Shown one piece after another: positions 43,724 to 52,464 of a stretch of 64,000 nt of DNA. Under the pieces are notes generated by a model. The model was not told the origin of the DNA. It searched no databases and worked only from the letters and a program-made list of their open reading frames with translations. This DNA comes from Bacteroidota bacterium (GTDB lineage: Bacteria > Bacteroidota > Bacteroidia > Bacteroidales > Dysgonomonadaceae): contig JAEWGM010000002.1 of the NCBI GenBank assembly GCA_023388315.1, positions 1 through 64,000 on the forward strand, given 5' to 3'. Each line of letters starts with the position of its first letter. The stretch's first letter is position 1. Made by a program: the position numbers and the translations under genes.

Positions 43724-44407
43724 ATGAGTACAATTTTATGCATTGAAACGTCAACGCAGGTTTGTTCTTGTGTATTGTCTCGCAACGGAGAAATTTTGTT
43801 GGATAAAACGAGTTTTAAAGCACAATCGCACGCCACGTTGCTGGGCGTTTTTGTGAATGAGATAATGAGTTTTGCGCGCGAAAACAATTTGAGTATAGAC
43901 GCCGTAGCCGTAAGTAGCGGCCCCGGCTCCTACACCGGTTTGCGCATTGGCGTTTCGCAGGCCAAAGGTTTGGTTTTTGGGCTGGATGTTCCGTTAATAG
44001 CCATCCCCACGCACCAAATTATGGCGCATATGGTGAAACACAGAGTGGAGAAAGACGCACTGCTTTGCCCCATGATCGATGCGCGGCGAATGGAAGTGTA
44101 CGCCACTTTTTTCGACACCTCACTGAACGTTGTCAGAGAAACATCGGCCGACATTGTGGATGAAAACAGCTATCGTGACCTGTTGGATACGAAAAAAGTG
44201 TTGTTTTTCGGCAACGGTTCCGAAAAATGCAAAAGCGTGATAATGCACCCAAACGCGATGTTTTTGGCGGATGTGCATCCGTTGGCATCGGGTATGGTGC
44301 CCTTAGCCGAAAAAGCATTCGGTGAAAAAAAGTTTGAAGACGCGGCTTATTTCGAACCCTTTTATCTCAAGGAATTTGTGGCAACCATTGCCAAACCCAA
44401 GTTGTGA
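43724..44407 (+). CDS. tsaB: tRNA threonylcarbamoyladenosine biosynthesis protein TsaB
   Basis: Partner of TsaD and TsaE in making the t6A37 modification of ANN-decoding tRNAs. The 227-residue ASKHA-fold protein has the N-terminal ILCIETSTQVCSCVLSRNG and AVSSGPGSYTGLRIGVSQAKGL, the family's signature near residues 65-85. TsaB lacks the metal site of TsaD, as here. It converges on a lipoprotein gene with only five bases between the stop codons. No other t6A genes lie in the window. Confidence 0.95.
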   Translation: MSTILCIETSTQVCSCVLSRNGEILLDKTSFKAQSHATLLGVFVNEIMSFARENNLSIDAVAVSSGPGSYTGLRIGVSQAKGLVFGLDVPLIAIPTHQIMAHMVKHRVEKDALLCPMIDARRMEVYATFFDTSLNVVRETSADIVDENSYRDLLDTKKVLFFGNGSEKCKSVIMHPNAMFLADVHPLASGMVPLAEKAFGEKKFEDAAYFEPFYLKEFVATIAKPKL

Positions 44408-44412
44408 AAAGA

Positions 44413-44937
44413 TTACTGTTCGTTTTTCACTTTATGGTACATATCCTTGCCGTTTTGCGGGATAAAATTGGAAGTACAATCCGTTTCTTTCAATTTAAAA
44501 CCGTCATAAACAAGGTCTTTTGGGTTTGTAAAAGCCATCGTTGTTTCATTTACTTGCGTCAATTCGCCAAAGCCTTCCAACAGTTGCCCATCTTTCACCA
44601 AGAAATATTTATCCATCACACTGATCATCCCTTCCGACATAAAAGTGTACACCCCTTTCACGGTGTCGCCCGAAATGGTTCCTTGAATTTCACCAATAGA
44701 ACTGTCCGACTCAAATCGATTATAGAATAAATACCCTTTGAACGAATTATTGTTCGTTTCTATTTCCAAAGATACGGAATCTCTTCCTTCAACACCCAAA
44801 TAACACTGTTTTCCCGAAATCGGAGTCTCAATGTTTTCTGCAGGAATGGTATCGTTCATTGTTTCATTGGGGTTACTTTTCTTTTGTGTGCACGAAGCCG
44901 CAGCAATCAGAATTAATGCAATAATAAACTGTTTCAT
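44413..44937 (-). CDS. Lipoprotein of unknown function
   Basis: A 174-residue protein with a short lipoprotein signal (MKQFIIALILIAAASC, Cys 16), then a Lys/Asn/Thr-rich spacer and a beta-rich domain containing CYLGVEGRDSVSLEIETNNNSFKG and GEIQGTISGDTVKGVYTFMSEGM. This strand pattern, a cysteine followed by repeated G-x-l/i strands, resembles small lipocalin-like Bacteroidota lipoproteins, but I do not recognise a named family. It stands alone, convergent with tsaB. Confidence 0.8.
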   Translation of the reverse strand: MKQFIIALILIAAASCTQKKSNPNETMNDTIPAENIETPISGKQCYLGVEGRDSVSLEIETNNNSFKGYLFYNRFESDSSIGEIQGTISGDTVKGVYTFMSEGMISVMDKYFLVKDGQLLEGFGELTQVNETTMAFTNPKDLVYDGFKLKETDCTSNFIPQNGKDMYHKVKNEQ

Positions 44938-45085
44938 TTTTCTTTCTTTTTTAAATTAAACGTAATACAATGATTAAACACAGTGGATATGCAAAGTGTT
45001 CGAAAAATGAGATAAAGTGAAGCAAAATGCATAAAGGTCAATTGTTAACTTTCTCAAAACACATGCGCTTTATGCCATTTTATTT

Positions 45086-45093
45086 TATATTTG
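45086..45093 (+). promoter_or_regulatory. -7 element (TATATTTG) of the GHL10 gene
   Basis: TATATTTGCACAC, 29 bases before the start codon, matches the consensus. No TTTG at the usual -33 spacing. Confidence 0.55.
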
Positions 45094-45122
45094 CACACGT
45101 AAGTTTAGAATCATTATAATTA

Positions 45123-46577
45123 ATGCATAAAATATTCTCTTTGCTTATCGTTTGTTTGCTCACAACGATGTCCTTATTTTCAAACGAAACACCCGCTACA
45201 GAAGTACGGGCTGTGTGGCTCACAACAAATTACGGCCTCGACTGGCCTCGAAATAAAATCAGCGCCGATGTGCAAAAACGAGAGCTTATCGCCATTCTTG
45301 ATAATTTGCAACGCCACAATTTTAACACCGTAATGTTTCAGGTGAGGGCGCGCGGAGAAGTGTTTTATCAATCCAAAATAGAGCCGATGGCGTCCATCAT
45401 CGTGCAAGGCGGTTATGGCCAGGCAAAGTTCGATCCGTTGGCTTTCGCCATTGAAGAAGCGCACAAACGCGGTATGGAATGCCACGCTTGGTTGGTGACT
45501 TATCCGCTAGGTGGCGACAAGCACGTGCGAAGTTTGGGCGCGCGGTCAATCACCCGGAGGAATCCCTCCATCGCCAAAAAATTTAAAGGCGAGTGGTTTC
45601 TCGATCCCGGAAATCCCAAAACGGACGATTACCTGCTTTCCCTTATCCAAGAAATTGTGTCGAATTACGATGTGGACGGCGTTCATTTCGATTACATTCG
45701 CTATCCCGACAATAGAGGCCAATTCCCCGATGACGCTATGTATCGCGTTCACGGCAAAGGAAAATCGCGGGCCGATTGGCGACGAGACAATATCACGCGC
45801 TTTGTGGCCAAAGCATATGATTTGGTGAAGAAAAATAAACCTTGGGTACAGGTAAGTAGTTCCCCTTTAGGTAGATATCGAGCGCTGCAGGGTAGGGGTG
45901 CCGGATGGACGGCGTTTGAAACCGTGTTTCAGGACGCGGGGAAATGGATGAGAATGGGCAAGCACGACGCTCTTTACCCGATGATGTATTACAAAGAGCA
46001 ACTTTTTTATCCGTTTGTGGATGATTGGATTGCCAACGGAAACCAGCGAATTGTGGTTCCCGGGCTGGGCGCCTACCAAATGATTGAGTTGGGTTGGAGT
46101 CGGCAAGATATTCTTAATCAGGTGAATTACACGCGCACCAAAGAAGTGCAGGGGCAAGCTTATTTCCGCACCCAGAACGTGCTTTCAAACACCAAAGGCA
46201 TCTTGAATTCGTTAAACGATTATTATAAATATCCCGCGAAGCTTCCGCCAATGACGTGGCTTTCTACCGCTTCGCCTAAACAACCGATTGACATTATGGC
46301 GGAAAAACTGCCCAACGGCAATTTTAGGCTTTCGTGGAAAACGGAAAATGAAAATGAGCGGGTTTCGTTCAACGTGTATCGTTCAGAAACGGATGATTTC
46401 GACATCAACAAAGCCGAAAACATCCTTGCCACGGGCTTGCGCGCGCACACCTATGAGTATCGTTTGCCCGATAACGACCAAGCCTACTACTATTTCGTTA
46501 CCGTTTCGGATTCATACCACAACGAGAGCGAAATTTCGCATCCCGCGTTTTTCTATCATTCCGATACCATAAAATAG
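45123..46577 (+). CDS. GHL10-type glycoside hydrolase-like protein
   Basis: A 484-residue exported protein (signal peptide ending near LLTTMSLFSN). The catalytic part (about 25-330) begins EVRAVWLTTNYGLDWPRN, followed by FNTVMFQVRARGEVFYQS, VDGVHFDYIRYP and VSSSPLGRYRALQ; these are the motifs of the glycosyl hydrolase-like 10 (GHL10, formerly DUF187) family, a TIM barrel related to GH enzymes acting on peptidoglycan or secondary polymers. The C-terminal 90 residues (GNFRLSWKTENENERVSFNVYRSE...YYYFVTVSD) form a fibronectin type III domain. Substrate unknown. It has a -7 element TATATTTG at 45086-45093. Confidence 0.9.
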   Translation: MHKIFSLLIVCLLTTMSLFSNETPATEVRAVWLTTNYGLDWPRNKISADVQKRELIAILDNLQRHNFNTVMFQVRARGEVFYQSKIEPMASIIVQGGYGQAKFDPLAFAIEEAHKRGMECHAWLVTYPLGGDKHVRSLGARSITRRNPSIAKKFKGEWFLDPGNPKTDDYLLSLIQEIVSNYDVDGVHFDYIRYPDNRGQFPDDAMYRVHGKGKSRADWRRDNITRFVAKAYDLVKKNKPWVQVSSSPLGRYRALQGRGAGWTAFETVFQDAGKWMRMGKHDALYPMMYYKEQLFYPFVDDWIANGNQRIVVPGLGAYQMIELGWSRQDILNQVNYTRTKEVQGQAYFRTQNVLSNTKGILNSLNDYYKYPAKLPPMTWLSTASPKQPIDIMAEKLPNGNFRLSWKTENENERVSFNVYRSETDDFDINKAENILATGLRAHTYEYRLPDNDQAYYYFVTVSDSYHNESEISHPAFFYHSDTIK

Positions 46578-46618
46578 ACATAAACCGTAATCTTGATTGG
46601 AAAATCAAAAAAATGAAA

Positions 46619-46626
46619 TAATTTTG
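46619..46626 (+). promoter_or_regulatory. -7 element (TAATTTTG) of the fur-like gene
   Basis: TAATTTTGC fits the consensus and lies only five bases before the start codon, implying a very short or leaderless transcript if it is used. Confidence 0.4.
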
Positions 46627-46631
46627 CATAT

Positions 46632-47123
46632 ATGGACAGCAGCCCGAAAGTAAGAAAACAGGTGAAAGAAGAGTTTACAAATTATCTCACACTACACAAA
46701 CACCGAAAAACGCCCGAACGATTTGCCATTTTAGACCATATCTACTCCAACAAAGGGCATTTTGATATGGATTCGTTGTATAAATCCATGATTGATGTAA
46801 ATTTCAGGGTTAGCCGCGCCACATTGTACAACACCATTCAGCTGCTGTTGGATTGTGGATTGGTGGTGAAACATCAGTTTGGCGGCAATATGTCGAAATA
46901 TGAAAAAGCTTACGGCAACGAAAACCACGACCACCTCATTTGCACCAGCTGCGGCGAAGTGTGGGAAACAAAAAACAGCGATTTGTTTACCCAAGCGCAG
47001 TTGAAAAAGATAAAGAAATTTACCGTAAATTATTACAGCATGTATATTTACGGAACGTGCAGCAAATGCAACCACAACAAAAAAATGGAGTTGCGAAAAC
47101 TGAATAAAGAAGCAAAAAAATAA
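46632..47123 (+). CDS. Fur-family metal-dependent regulator
   Basis: A 163-residue regulator with an N-terminal winged helix (KTPERFAILDHIYSNKGHFDMDSLYKSM...VSRATLYNTIQLLLDCGLV, recognition helix around residues 60-75) and a C-terminal dimerisation domain with HDHLICTSCGEVWE and TCSKCNHN, whose two CxxC motifs bind structural zinc. Whether it senses iron, zinc, manganese or peroxide cannot be told: PerR's Asp and Fur's His pattern are not distinguishable by eye here. It precedes purA by 106 bases on the same strand. No Fur box was identified. Confidence 0.92.
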   Translation: MDSSPKVRKQVKEEFTNYLTLHKHRKTPERFAILDHIYSNKGHFDMDSLYKSMIDVNFRVSRATLYNTIQLLLDCGLVVKHQFGGNMSKYEKAYGNENHDHLICTSCGEVWETKNSDLFTQAQLKKIKKFTVNYYSMYIYGTCSKCNHNKKMELRKLNKEAKK

Positions 47124-47229
47124 AATAAGAAATTAAAGAAGCGGAGAAATAAAGAAGAAAAGGAACGGATTTTCCAAAAAAAGTCTTGGTTCTTTTTATC
47201 TTAGCTCTTGGTTCTAAATAAAAAACAAA

Positions 47230-48489
47230 ATGAAAGTAGATGTAATTTTAGGCCTTCAGTGGGGCGATGAAGGAAAAGGAAAAATTGTGGATGTACTCAC
47301 ACCCGAATATGGCATTGTAGCGCGCTTTCAAGGTGGGCCAAATGCCGGACATACGTTGGAATTTGATGGACAGAAATACATACTGAAATCCATTCCGTCG
47401 GGCATTTTTGAAAAAGGAAAAATAAACATTGTGGGAAATGGCGTGGTGCTCGACCCCGCGTTATTTAAACAGGAAGTGGAAAACCTTGAAAAGGCGGGAC
47501 ACTCGCTCACCGACCGGTTGTACATCTCCAAAAAAGCGCACTTGATTCTTCCCACGCATCGGTTATTGGATGCCGCTTCGGAGCAAGCGAAAGGCGATTT
47601 AAAAATCGGCACCACGGGCAGAGGCATCGGCCCCACATATACCGATAAAATCAGCCGGAACGGTCTTCGCGTGGGTGATTTGTTCCATAATTTTGATGAA
47701 AAATACAAGCGTGTTACATCACGACACATCGAAATGCTGTCGCATTATGATTTTGAGTATGATTTAACCGAAATTGAGCAAGAATGGTTTGCCGGAGTGG
47801 AGAAATTGAAAACGTTCAACATCATAGATAGTGAGCACTTTATCAACAAACACCTCGCCGAAGGCGGTATGGTTTTGGCCGAGGGCGCGCAAGGTTCCTT
47901 GTTGGATATAGATTTTGGCTCGTATCCGTTTGTAACATCGTCCAACACCATTTGCGCCGGGGCTTGCACCGGTTTGGGCATCGCACCCAATAAAATAGGT
48001 GAAGTGTACGGTATTTTTAAAGCGTATTGCACACGCGTGGGCAGCGGCCCTTTCCCCACCGAGTTGTTCGACAACGACGGACAGTTGCTCCGCGACCACG
48101 GCCACGAATACGGCTCCGTTACCGGACGTCCGCGCCGTTGCGGCTGGATTGATTTGGTGGCGCTTCGCTACACCATTATGATCAACGGCGTGACCAAACT
48201 CATTATGATGAAAAGCGATGTGTTGGATACTTTTGAAACCATTAAAGTGGCCGTAGCATATGAAATTGACGGCGAGCAAGTGGAGGATTTCCCCTTCGAT
48301 ATTTCGGAAAACATCAATCCCGTGTATGTTGATTTGCCCGGCTGGCAAACCGATATGACACAAATGAAATCGGAAGACGAATTTCCCGAAGAATTCAACA
48401 ATTACCTCAACTTCTTGGAAGAAGAGCTGGGAGTGCCCATTGCCATTGTGTCAGTTGGCCCGGATAGGTCGCAAACGATTATTAGGTAA
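47230..48489 (+). CDS. purA: Adenylosuccinate synthetase
   Basis: Joins IMP and aspartate with GTP to give adenylosuccinate, the first step from IMP to AMP. The 419-residue protein has the N-terminal LGLQWGDEGKGKIVDVL with the catalytic Asp 13, QGGPNAGHT with the catalytic His, GTTGRGIGPTYTDKI, the IMP loop TSSNTICAGACTGLG and RPRRCGWIDLVALRYT. Length is typical of the bacterial enzyme. It follows the Fur-family gene; a functional link is not evident. Confidence 0.98.
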   Translation: MKVDVILGLQWGDEGKGKIVDVLTPEYGIVARFQGGPNAGHTLEFDGQKYILKSIPSGIFEKGKINIVGNGVVLDPALFKQEVENLEKAGHSLTDRLYISKKAHLILPTHRLLDAASEQAKGDLKIGTTGRGIGPTYTDKISRNGLRVGDLFHNFDEKYKRVTSRHIEMLSHYDFEYDLTEIEQEWFAGVEKLKTFNIIDSEHFINKHLAEGGMVLAEGAQGSLLDIDFGSYPFVTSSNTICAGACTGLGIAPNKIGEVYGIFKAYCTRVGSGPFPTELFDNDGQLLRDHGHEYGSVTGRPRRCGWIDLVALRYTIMINGVTKLIMMKSDVLDTFETIKVAVAYEIDGEQVEDFPFDISENINPVYVDLPGWQTDMTQMKSEDEFPEEFNNYLNFLEEELGVPIAIVSVGPDRSQTIIR

Positions 48490-48534
48490 AACCGCATAAA
48501 AACATTTTTGGCACGTTTTGTGTTTAGTATTAAA

Positions 48535-48566
48535 CAATAATCAAAAAATACAATAATCAAAAAATA
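48535..48566. repeat. Perfect 16-base tandem duplication before the YugP-type gene
   Basis: CAATAATCAAAAAATA occurs twice in direct succession (48535-48550 and 48551-48566), ending eight bases before the start codon. It may change leader length or be a replication-slippage product. Confidence 0.8.
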
Positions 48567-48574
48567 CAATTTTT

Positions 48575-49258
48575 ATGGCACCTATTTGGATTTTATTCGG
48601 AGTGATTGCGCTGGCAGGATGGATTGTTCAGGCACAGTTGCAAAGCCGATTCAAAAAATATTCGCGCATTCCGCTTCGTAATGGAATGACCGGCAAGGAA
48701 GTAGCTGAAAAGATGCTACACGACAACGGAATACACGATGTTCAGGTCATTTCCGTGAGAGGGCGGCTCACAGACCACTACAACCCGCTCAATAAAACCA
48801 TTAATTTGAGCGAACCGGTTTATGGCAGCAACAGCGTTGCCGCCGCCGCTGTAGCGGCTCACGAAACCGGGCACGCCTTGCAACACGCCAAGGGATACGC
48901 TCCCCTAAAAATGCGCTCCGCGTTGGTACCGGTTATTTCCGCCACCTCAAAATGGGTAATGTGGGTGTTGCTTCTCGGAATCATTATGATTCAAACTTTT
49001 CCAATGTTGATTTGGATTGGTATCGGGATGTTCGCGCTCACCACGCTTTTTAGTTTCGTAACGTTGCCGGTAGAGAAAAATGCCACCAACAGGGCGTTGC
49101 GCTGGTTAAGCAGCGCCGGTATCACCGATGTAAGCAACCACAACCAAGGCGTTGACGCGTTGCGTTGGGCCGGTTACACTTATGTGGTGGCAGCGCTCAG
49201 TTCATTGGCCACGCTTTTTTATTATGTGATGATTGCAATGAGCGGAAGCAGAAGATAA
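48575..49258 (+). CDS. Membrane zinc metallopeptidase (YugP type)
   Basis: A 227-residue integral membrane protein of the YugP/Zn_peptidase_2 family. The zinc motif AAHETGHALQHA (HExxH, about residues 95-99) follows a soluble N-terminal region with the family motif NGMTGKEVAEKMLHDNGIHDV. Membrane helices lie near residues 2-22, 128-150, 152-172 and 205-225. The VEKNATNRALRWL segment, containing the probable third zinc ligand Glu, is present. Substrates are not known. It is followed by a terminator. Confidence 0.92.
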   Translation: MAPIWILFGVIALAGWIVQAQLQSRFKKYSRIPLRNGMTGKEVAEKMLHDNGIHDVQVISVRGRLTDHYNPLNKTINLSEPVYGSNSVAAAAVAAHETGHALQHAKGYAPLKMRSALVPVISATSKWVMWVLLLGIIMIQTFPMLIWIGIGMFALTTLFSFVTLPVEKNATNRALRWLSSAGITDVSNHNQGVDALRWAGYTYVVAALSSLATLFYYVMIAMSGSRR

Positions 49259-49291
49259 GCCCTTTATCAATAATTGATTACAAAAGATATA

Positions 49292-49329
49292 ACGCGGTGC
49301 GGGAACATTTTCGCATCGCGTTGTGTTTT
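49292..49329 (+). terminator. Terminator after the YugP-type gene
   Basis: AACGCGGTGCG pairs with CGCATCGCGTT (one G-U pair) across a 10-base loop, followed by GTGTTTTC. Confidence 0.8.
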
Positions 49330-49375
49330 CTAAGAAACATTTTAATTGAATAAAAAATCACGAAAATAAATTCAT

Positions 49376-50095
49376 ATGAAAACAATTTATCACTCCGCGG
49401 ATAGCCGCGGCCACGCCAATCATGGATGGTTGAAGAGCCACCACACATTCAGTTTCGCCAATTATTACAATCGCGAGCGGATGCACTTTGGCGTTTTACG
49501 CGTTATAAACGACGATTTTGTGGAAGGCGGAGAAGGCTTTGGCAAACATCCGCACAACGATATGGAAATTATATCCATACCGCTTGAGGGCGCGCTCGAA
49601 CACCGCGACAGTATGGGCAACGGCAGCGTCATTCGAAAGGGCGATGTGCAGGTAATGTCGGCCGGAAAGGGAATTACGCACAGCGAATTTAATGCAAACC
49701 AAGATCGGCCCGTGAAGTTTTTGCAAATTTGGGTTTTCCCACGCGAGAAAGGCGTTGAGCCCCGTTACGACCAACTGCACATTGCCGATTTTGCCAAACC
49801 CAACGATTTCCAACAGATTGTTTCGCCCGATAAAAACGATGAAGGCGTTTGGATACATCAAGACGCGTGGTTTCACATGGCAAATTTCGATAAAAACATG
49901 GCCAAACAATACGATGTGAAGAAAAAAGGAAACGGCGTGTATGTCTTTGTCATTAAAGGACAAGCAAAAATAGGCGAGCAGGTGCTCAATGAACGCGATG
50001 GTTACGGAATTTGGGAAACTGACAATTTTACGCTGCAAGCGCTCGAAAATTCAGAAATACTTCTCATGGAGGTTCCCATGGAATTACCGAGATAA
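49376..50095 (+). CDS. Pirin family protein (bicupin)
   Basis: A 239-residue double-cupin protein. The N-terminal cupin has HTFSFANYYNRERMHFGVLRVINDD and GFGKHPHNDMEIISIPLEGALEHRDSMGN, in which the two His, one His and one Glu form the metal site of pirins (quercetinase-type iron or copper). The C-terminal cupin (about 150-235) lacks a complete metal site, as usual. Bacterial pirins act on flavonoids or redox signals; the role here is unknown. It stands alone between two terminators. Confidence 0.93.
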   Translation: MKTIYHSADSRGHANHGWLKSHHTFSFANYYNRERMHFGVLRVINDDFVEGGEGFGKHPHNDMEIISIPLEGALEHRDSMGNGSVIRKGDVQVMSAGKGITHSEFNANQDRPVKFLQIWVFPREKGVEPRYDQLHIADFAKPNDFQQIVSPDKNDEGVWIHQDAWFHMANFDKNMAKQYDVKKKGNGVYVFVIKGQAKIGEQVLNERDGYGIWETDNFTLQALENSEILLMEVPMELPR

Positions 50096-50120
50096 AATTG
50101 CATAGGCTAAAAATATTTCA

Positions 50121-50155
50121 AAAGCGGCAACCAATTGCCGCTTTATTTGTTTTAC
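50121..50155 (+). terminator. Terminator after the pirin gene
   Basis: AAAGCGGCAA pairs with TTGCCGCTTT across a four-base loop (50121-50144), followed by ATTTGTTTT. Confidence 0.82.
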
Positions 50156-50178
50156 CATAAAAATCAATGCAACCACGA

Positions 50179-51093
50179 ATGAAAACAATTCTAATTACGG
50201 GTGGCTCAGGATTGGTGGGCAAAAAACTATCCACTTTGCTTTTAGAAAATGGTTACAAAGTAATTTGGCTTAGCCGCGAACGCGATTTGCAAGCCAAAAT
50301 ACCTACTTACCAATGGGATTACCAACGCAACAAAATAGATAAAGAAGCCATTGAGCAAGCCGATGCCATTATTCATTTAGCCGGATCAAACCTTGGCGAA
50401 GGCTCGTGGACACGGGTAAAAAAACAGCAAATTGTAGAGAGCCGGGTGAAAACCGCGCAGATATTGTTTGAAACCGTAAAATCGATGAATAAAAAACTCG
50501 ATGCCTTTATTTCTGCGTCAGCCGTTGGTTATTATGGCGTTGGTATTTCTGAAAAAATTCATACGGAAAAAGACACGTCCCGCGGAAACGATTTTCTAAG
50601 CCGCACCTGCCGAAAATGGGAAGGCGCCGCTTTTAAATTTCGGAAAGAGTTAAATGTGCGCACGGTGGTAATTCGCACCGGCTTTGTGGTTTCAAAAGAG
50701 AGCAACGCGTTTAAAAAAATGCTTGCCCCCACCCGCTTTGGATTGGGCTCGCCGCTTGGAAGCGGCAGGCAATATCTGTCGTGGATTCACATTGACGACC
50801 TTTGCCGCATTTACCTGAAAGCATTGGAAGACACCACTATGAAGGGCGCATATAACGCCGTTGCTCCAGAGTTTATCACCAATGCCGGATTTATGCGTAC
50901 TTTGGCAAAAGCAATGAAGCGCCCGTTTTTTATGCCTAATGTTCCCACATTTTTGCTCCGGTTGATGATGGGCGAGGCCGCCGATTTAATATTGGGCGGA
51001 AGCCGCATTTCGGCACAAAAAACGGAAGAGTCCGGGTTTGAATTTACCTATAAAACGGCTAATGATGCCATTCGCGCATGTTTGGATGCGTAA
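50179..51093 (+). CDS. TIGR01777-type NAD-dependent epimerase/dehydratase family protein
   Basis: A 304-residue extended short-chain dehydrogenase of the TIGR01777 (YfcH/SULA-like) group. It starts with the nucleotide-binding ILITGGSGLVGKKLS, continues with DAIIHLAGSNLGEGSWTRVKKQQIVESR and AFISASAVGYYG, and has LGSGRQYLSWIHIDDLCRIYLKAL and a C-terminal DUF1731 region (LRLMMGEAADLILGGSRISAQKT). The substrate is unknown. ATG 50167 is an alternative start, but family members begin directly with the Rossmann strand, favouring 50179. Confidence 0.9.
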   Translation: MKTILITGGSGLVGKKLSTLLLENGYKVIWLSRERDLQAKIPTYQWDYQRNKIDKEAIEQADAIIHLAGSNLGEGSWTRVKKQQIVESRVKTAQILFETVKSMNKKLDAFISASAVGYYGVGISEKIHTEKDTSRGNDFLSRTCRKWEGAAFKFRKELNVRTVVIRTGFVVSKESNAFKKMLAPTRFGLGSPLGSGRQYLSWIHIDDLCRIYLKALEDTTMKGAYNAVAPEFITNAGFMRTLAKAMKRPFFMPNVPTFLLRLMMGEAADLILGGSRISAQKTEESGFEFTYKTANDAIRACLDA

Positions 51094-51165
51094 AAGAGAA
51101 GGAATAACAAAGAATAACAAATAGAAGTTTATACACCTAACCGTATAGCCTGAAATTCTACTTTT

Positions 51166-51212
51166 CTCATTTCCAACTTTCTAACTTCTAATTTCTAATT
51201 TCAAATTTCAAA
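51166..51212. repeat. CTTCTAATTTCTAATTTC-type repeat before the DUF1697 gene
   Basis: Irregular tandem TTTCTAACTTCTAATTTC units end three bases before the start codon of the next gene; pyrimidine-rich on the coding strand. Confidence 0.7.
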
Positions 51213-51215
51213 AAA

Positions 51216-51752
51216 ATGCCTACCTATATTGTCCTTCTGCGCGGTGTAACGCCCACCGGAAAAAATCGCGTGCCGATGGCCGAACTTCGCAAAGCGCTTG
51301 TCGATAACGGCTTTGAAAATGTGCAAACGTGGATTCAGAGCGGAAATGTTATTCTTGATAGTGACCTTTCAGCGAAAGAATTATCGGAAAGAGTACATGC
51401 AAGTATTAAAGAAAATATCGGCGCCGATTTAAAGATTATCGTAAAAACGCCTCTAGAAATTAAAGCTGTGCTCGAGAAAAATCCTTTTACGCACAATTAC
51501 GACATTTCCCGCGTTTTCTTCACGCTCTTCAACGATAAACCCGGTAAAGAATTGGTAAACGCTTTGCAGCAGCAAGATTTTGGCGAAGAAATGTGCGTTA
51601 TTGCTCCACATGCCATCTACCTGTATATTCCGGGTTCGGCAGCACGAAGCAAACTCAGCAACAATTTTATCGAGCGAAAACTAAAAATTGATGCCACAAC
51701 ACGCAATTTCAATACGTTGTCTAAACTTTTAACCCTTGGCTCTCAGCCCTAA
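51216..51752 (+). CDS. DUF1697 domain protein
   Basis: A 178-residue protein matching DUF1697 over its full length: YIVLLRGVTPTGKNRVPMAELRKAL at the start, NGFENVQTWIQSGNVILDSD, and the C-terminal SNNFIERKLKIDATTRNFNTLSKLLTL, which is highly characteristic. The fold is alpha/beta and the function is unknown. It is followed 10 bases later by a YdeI-family gene, another small conserved protein often found beside DUF1697. Confidence 0.93.
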   Translation: MPTYIVLLRGVTPTGKNRVPMAELRKALVDNGFENVQTWIQSGNVILDSDLSAKELSERVHASIKENIGADLKIIVKTPLEIKAVLEKNPFTHNYDISRVFFTLFNDKPGKELVNALQQQDFGEEMCVIAPHAIYLYIPGSAARSKLSNNFIERKLKIDATTRNFNTLSKLLTLGSQP

Positions 51753-51762
51753 TCATTTACAA

Positions 51763-52329
51763 ATGGAAACAACAAAAACCGCATATTTCAATTCGCGTGA
51801 AAAATGGCGCGATTGGCTGAAAGAAAATTTTCAAACCGAAAAAGAAATTTGGCTCATCTATCCCAATAAATCGACAGGGAAACAACGCATTTTGTACAAC
51901 GATGCCGTGGAAGAAGCCCTTTGCTTCGGTTGGATTGACAGCACGATGAAAAAATATGATGCCACACACTCTATGCAGCGTTTCACGCCTCGTAATCCGA
52001 AAAGCGCCTATTCTCAGCCCAACAAAGAGCGTTTGAAATGGCTCGCCGAAAACAAAATGTTACATCCTGAAATTCACAAAAACGTAGCACACGTTTTAAC
52101 CGAAGAGTTTGTTTATCCAACAGATATAATCACAGCATTGCAAGCCGACGAGGAAACGTGGCGAAATTTTCAGGCTTTCTCCGAATCTTACAAACGCATT
52201 CGCGTGGCGTATATTCAGGGCGCGCGCTCTCGTCCCGATGAATTTGAAAAGCGTCTGCGCAATTTCTTGAAAAAAACGAAGAGCAACAAAAAAATCATCG
52301 GGCACGGCGGCATCGATAAATATTATTAA
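51763..52329 (+). CDS. YdeI/OmpD-associated family protein
   Basis: A 188-residue protein of the YdeI/OmpD-associated (YdhG-like) family: TAYFNSREKWRDWLKENFQTEKEIWLIYPNK, VEEALCFGWIDSTMKKYD, RFTPRNPKSAYSQPNKER and the C-terminal RPDEFEKRLRNFLKKTKSNKK. Function is unknown. A TTG codon at 51736 is in frame inside the preceding gene, but the family start METTKTAYF at 51763 is much better. The RAYT/REP array starts about 30 bases after its stop codon. Confidence 0.92.
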   Translation: METTKTAYFNSREKWRDWLKENFQTEKEIWLIYPNKSTGKQRILYNDAVEEALCFGWIDSTMKKYDATHSMQRFTPRNPKSAYSQPNKERLKWLAENKMLHPEIHKNVAHVLTEEFVYPTDIITALQADEETWRNFQAFSESYKRIRVAYIQGARSRPDEFEKRLRNFLKKTKSNKKIIGHGGIDKYY

Positions 52330-52359
52330 TATGTTGAATGAATGTAGCCAGAATAGCCG

Positions 52360-52462
52360 TTCGCAATCAAAAAGAACATCACAAAACAGAAAATTATAAA
52401 ACGGAGGTTCGGCGCTTTTACAAGAAAACGAGGTTGATTTTGATGGAAAATATATGTTATAA
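52360..52462 (+). pseudogene. Decayed copy of the RAYT 3' end
   Basis: These 103 bases repeat the last ~35 codons of the RAYT gene (53389-53492) with a few substitutions and one base lost, which shifts the frame. Similarity continues without a break into the following REP region and the start of the Crp gene (to 52737 versus 53770). The left breakpoint is sharp at TTCGCAATC. It is a duplicated fragment, not a gene; the chimeric frame from ATG 52338 is unlikely to be meaningful. Confidence 0.85.
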
Positions 52463-52464
52463 CA

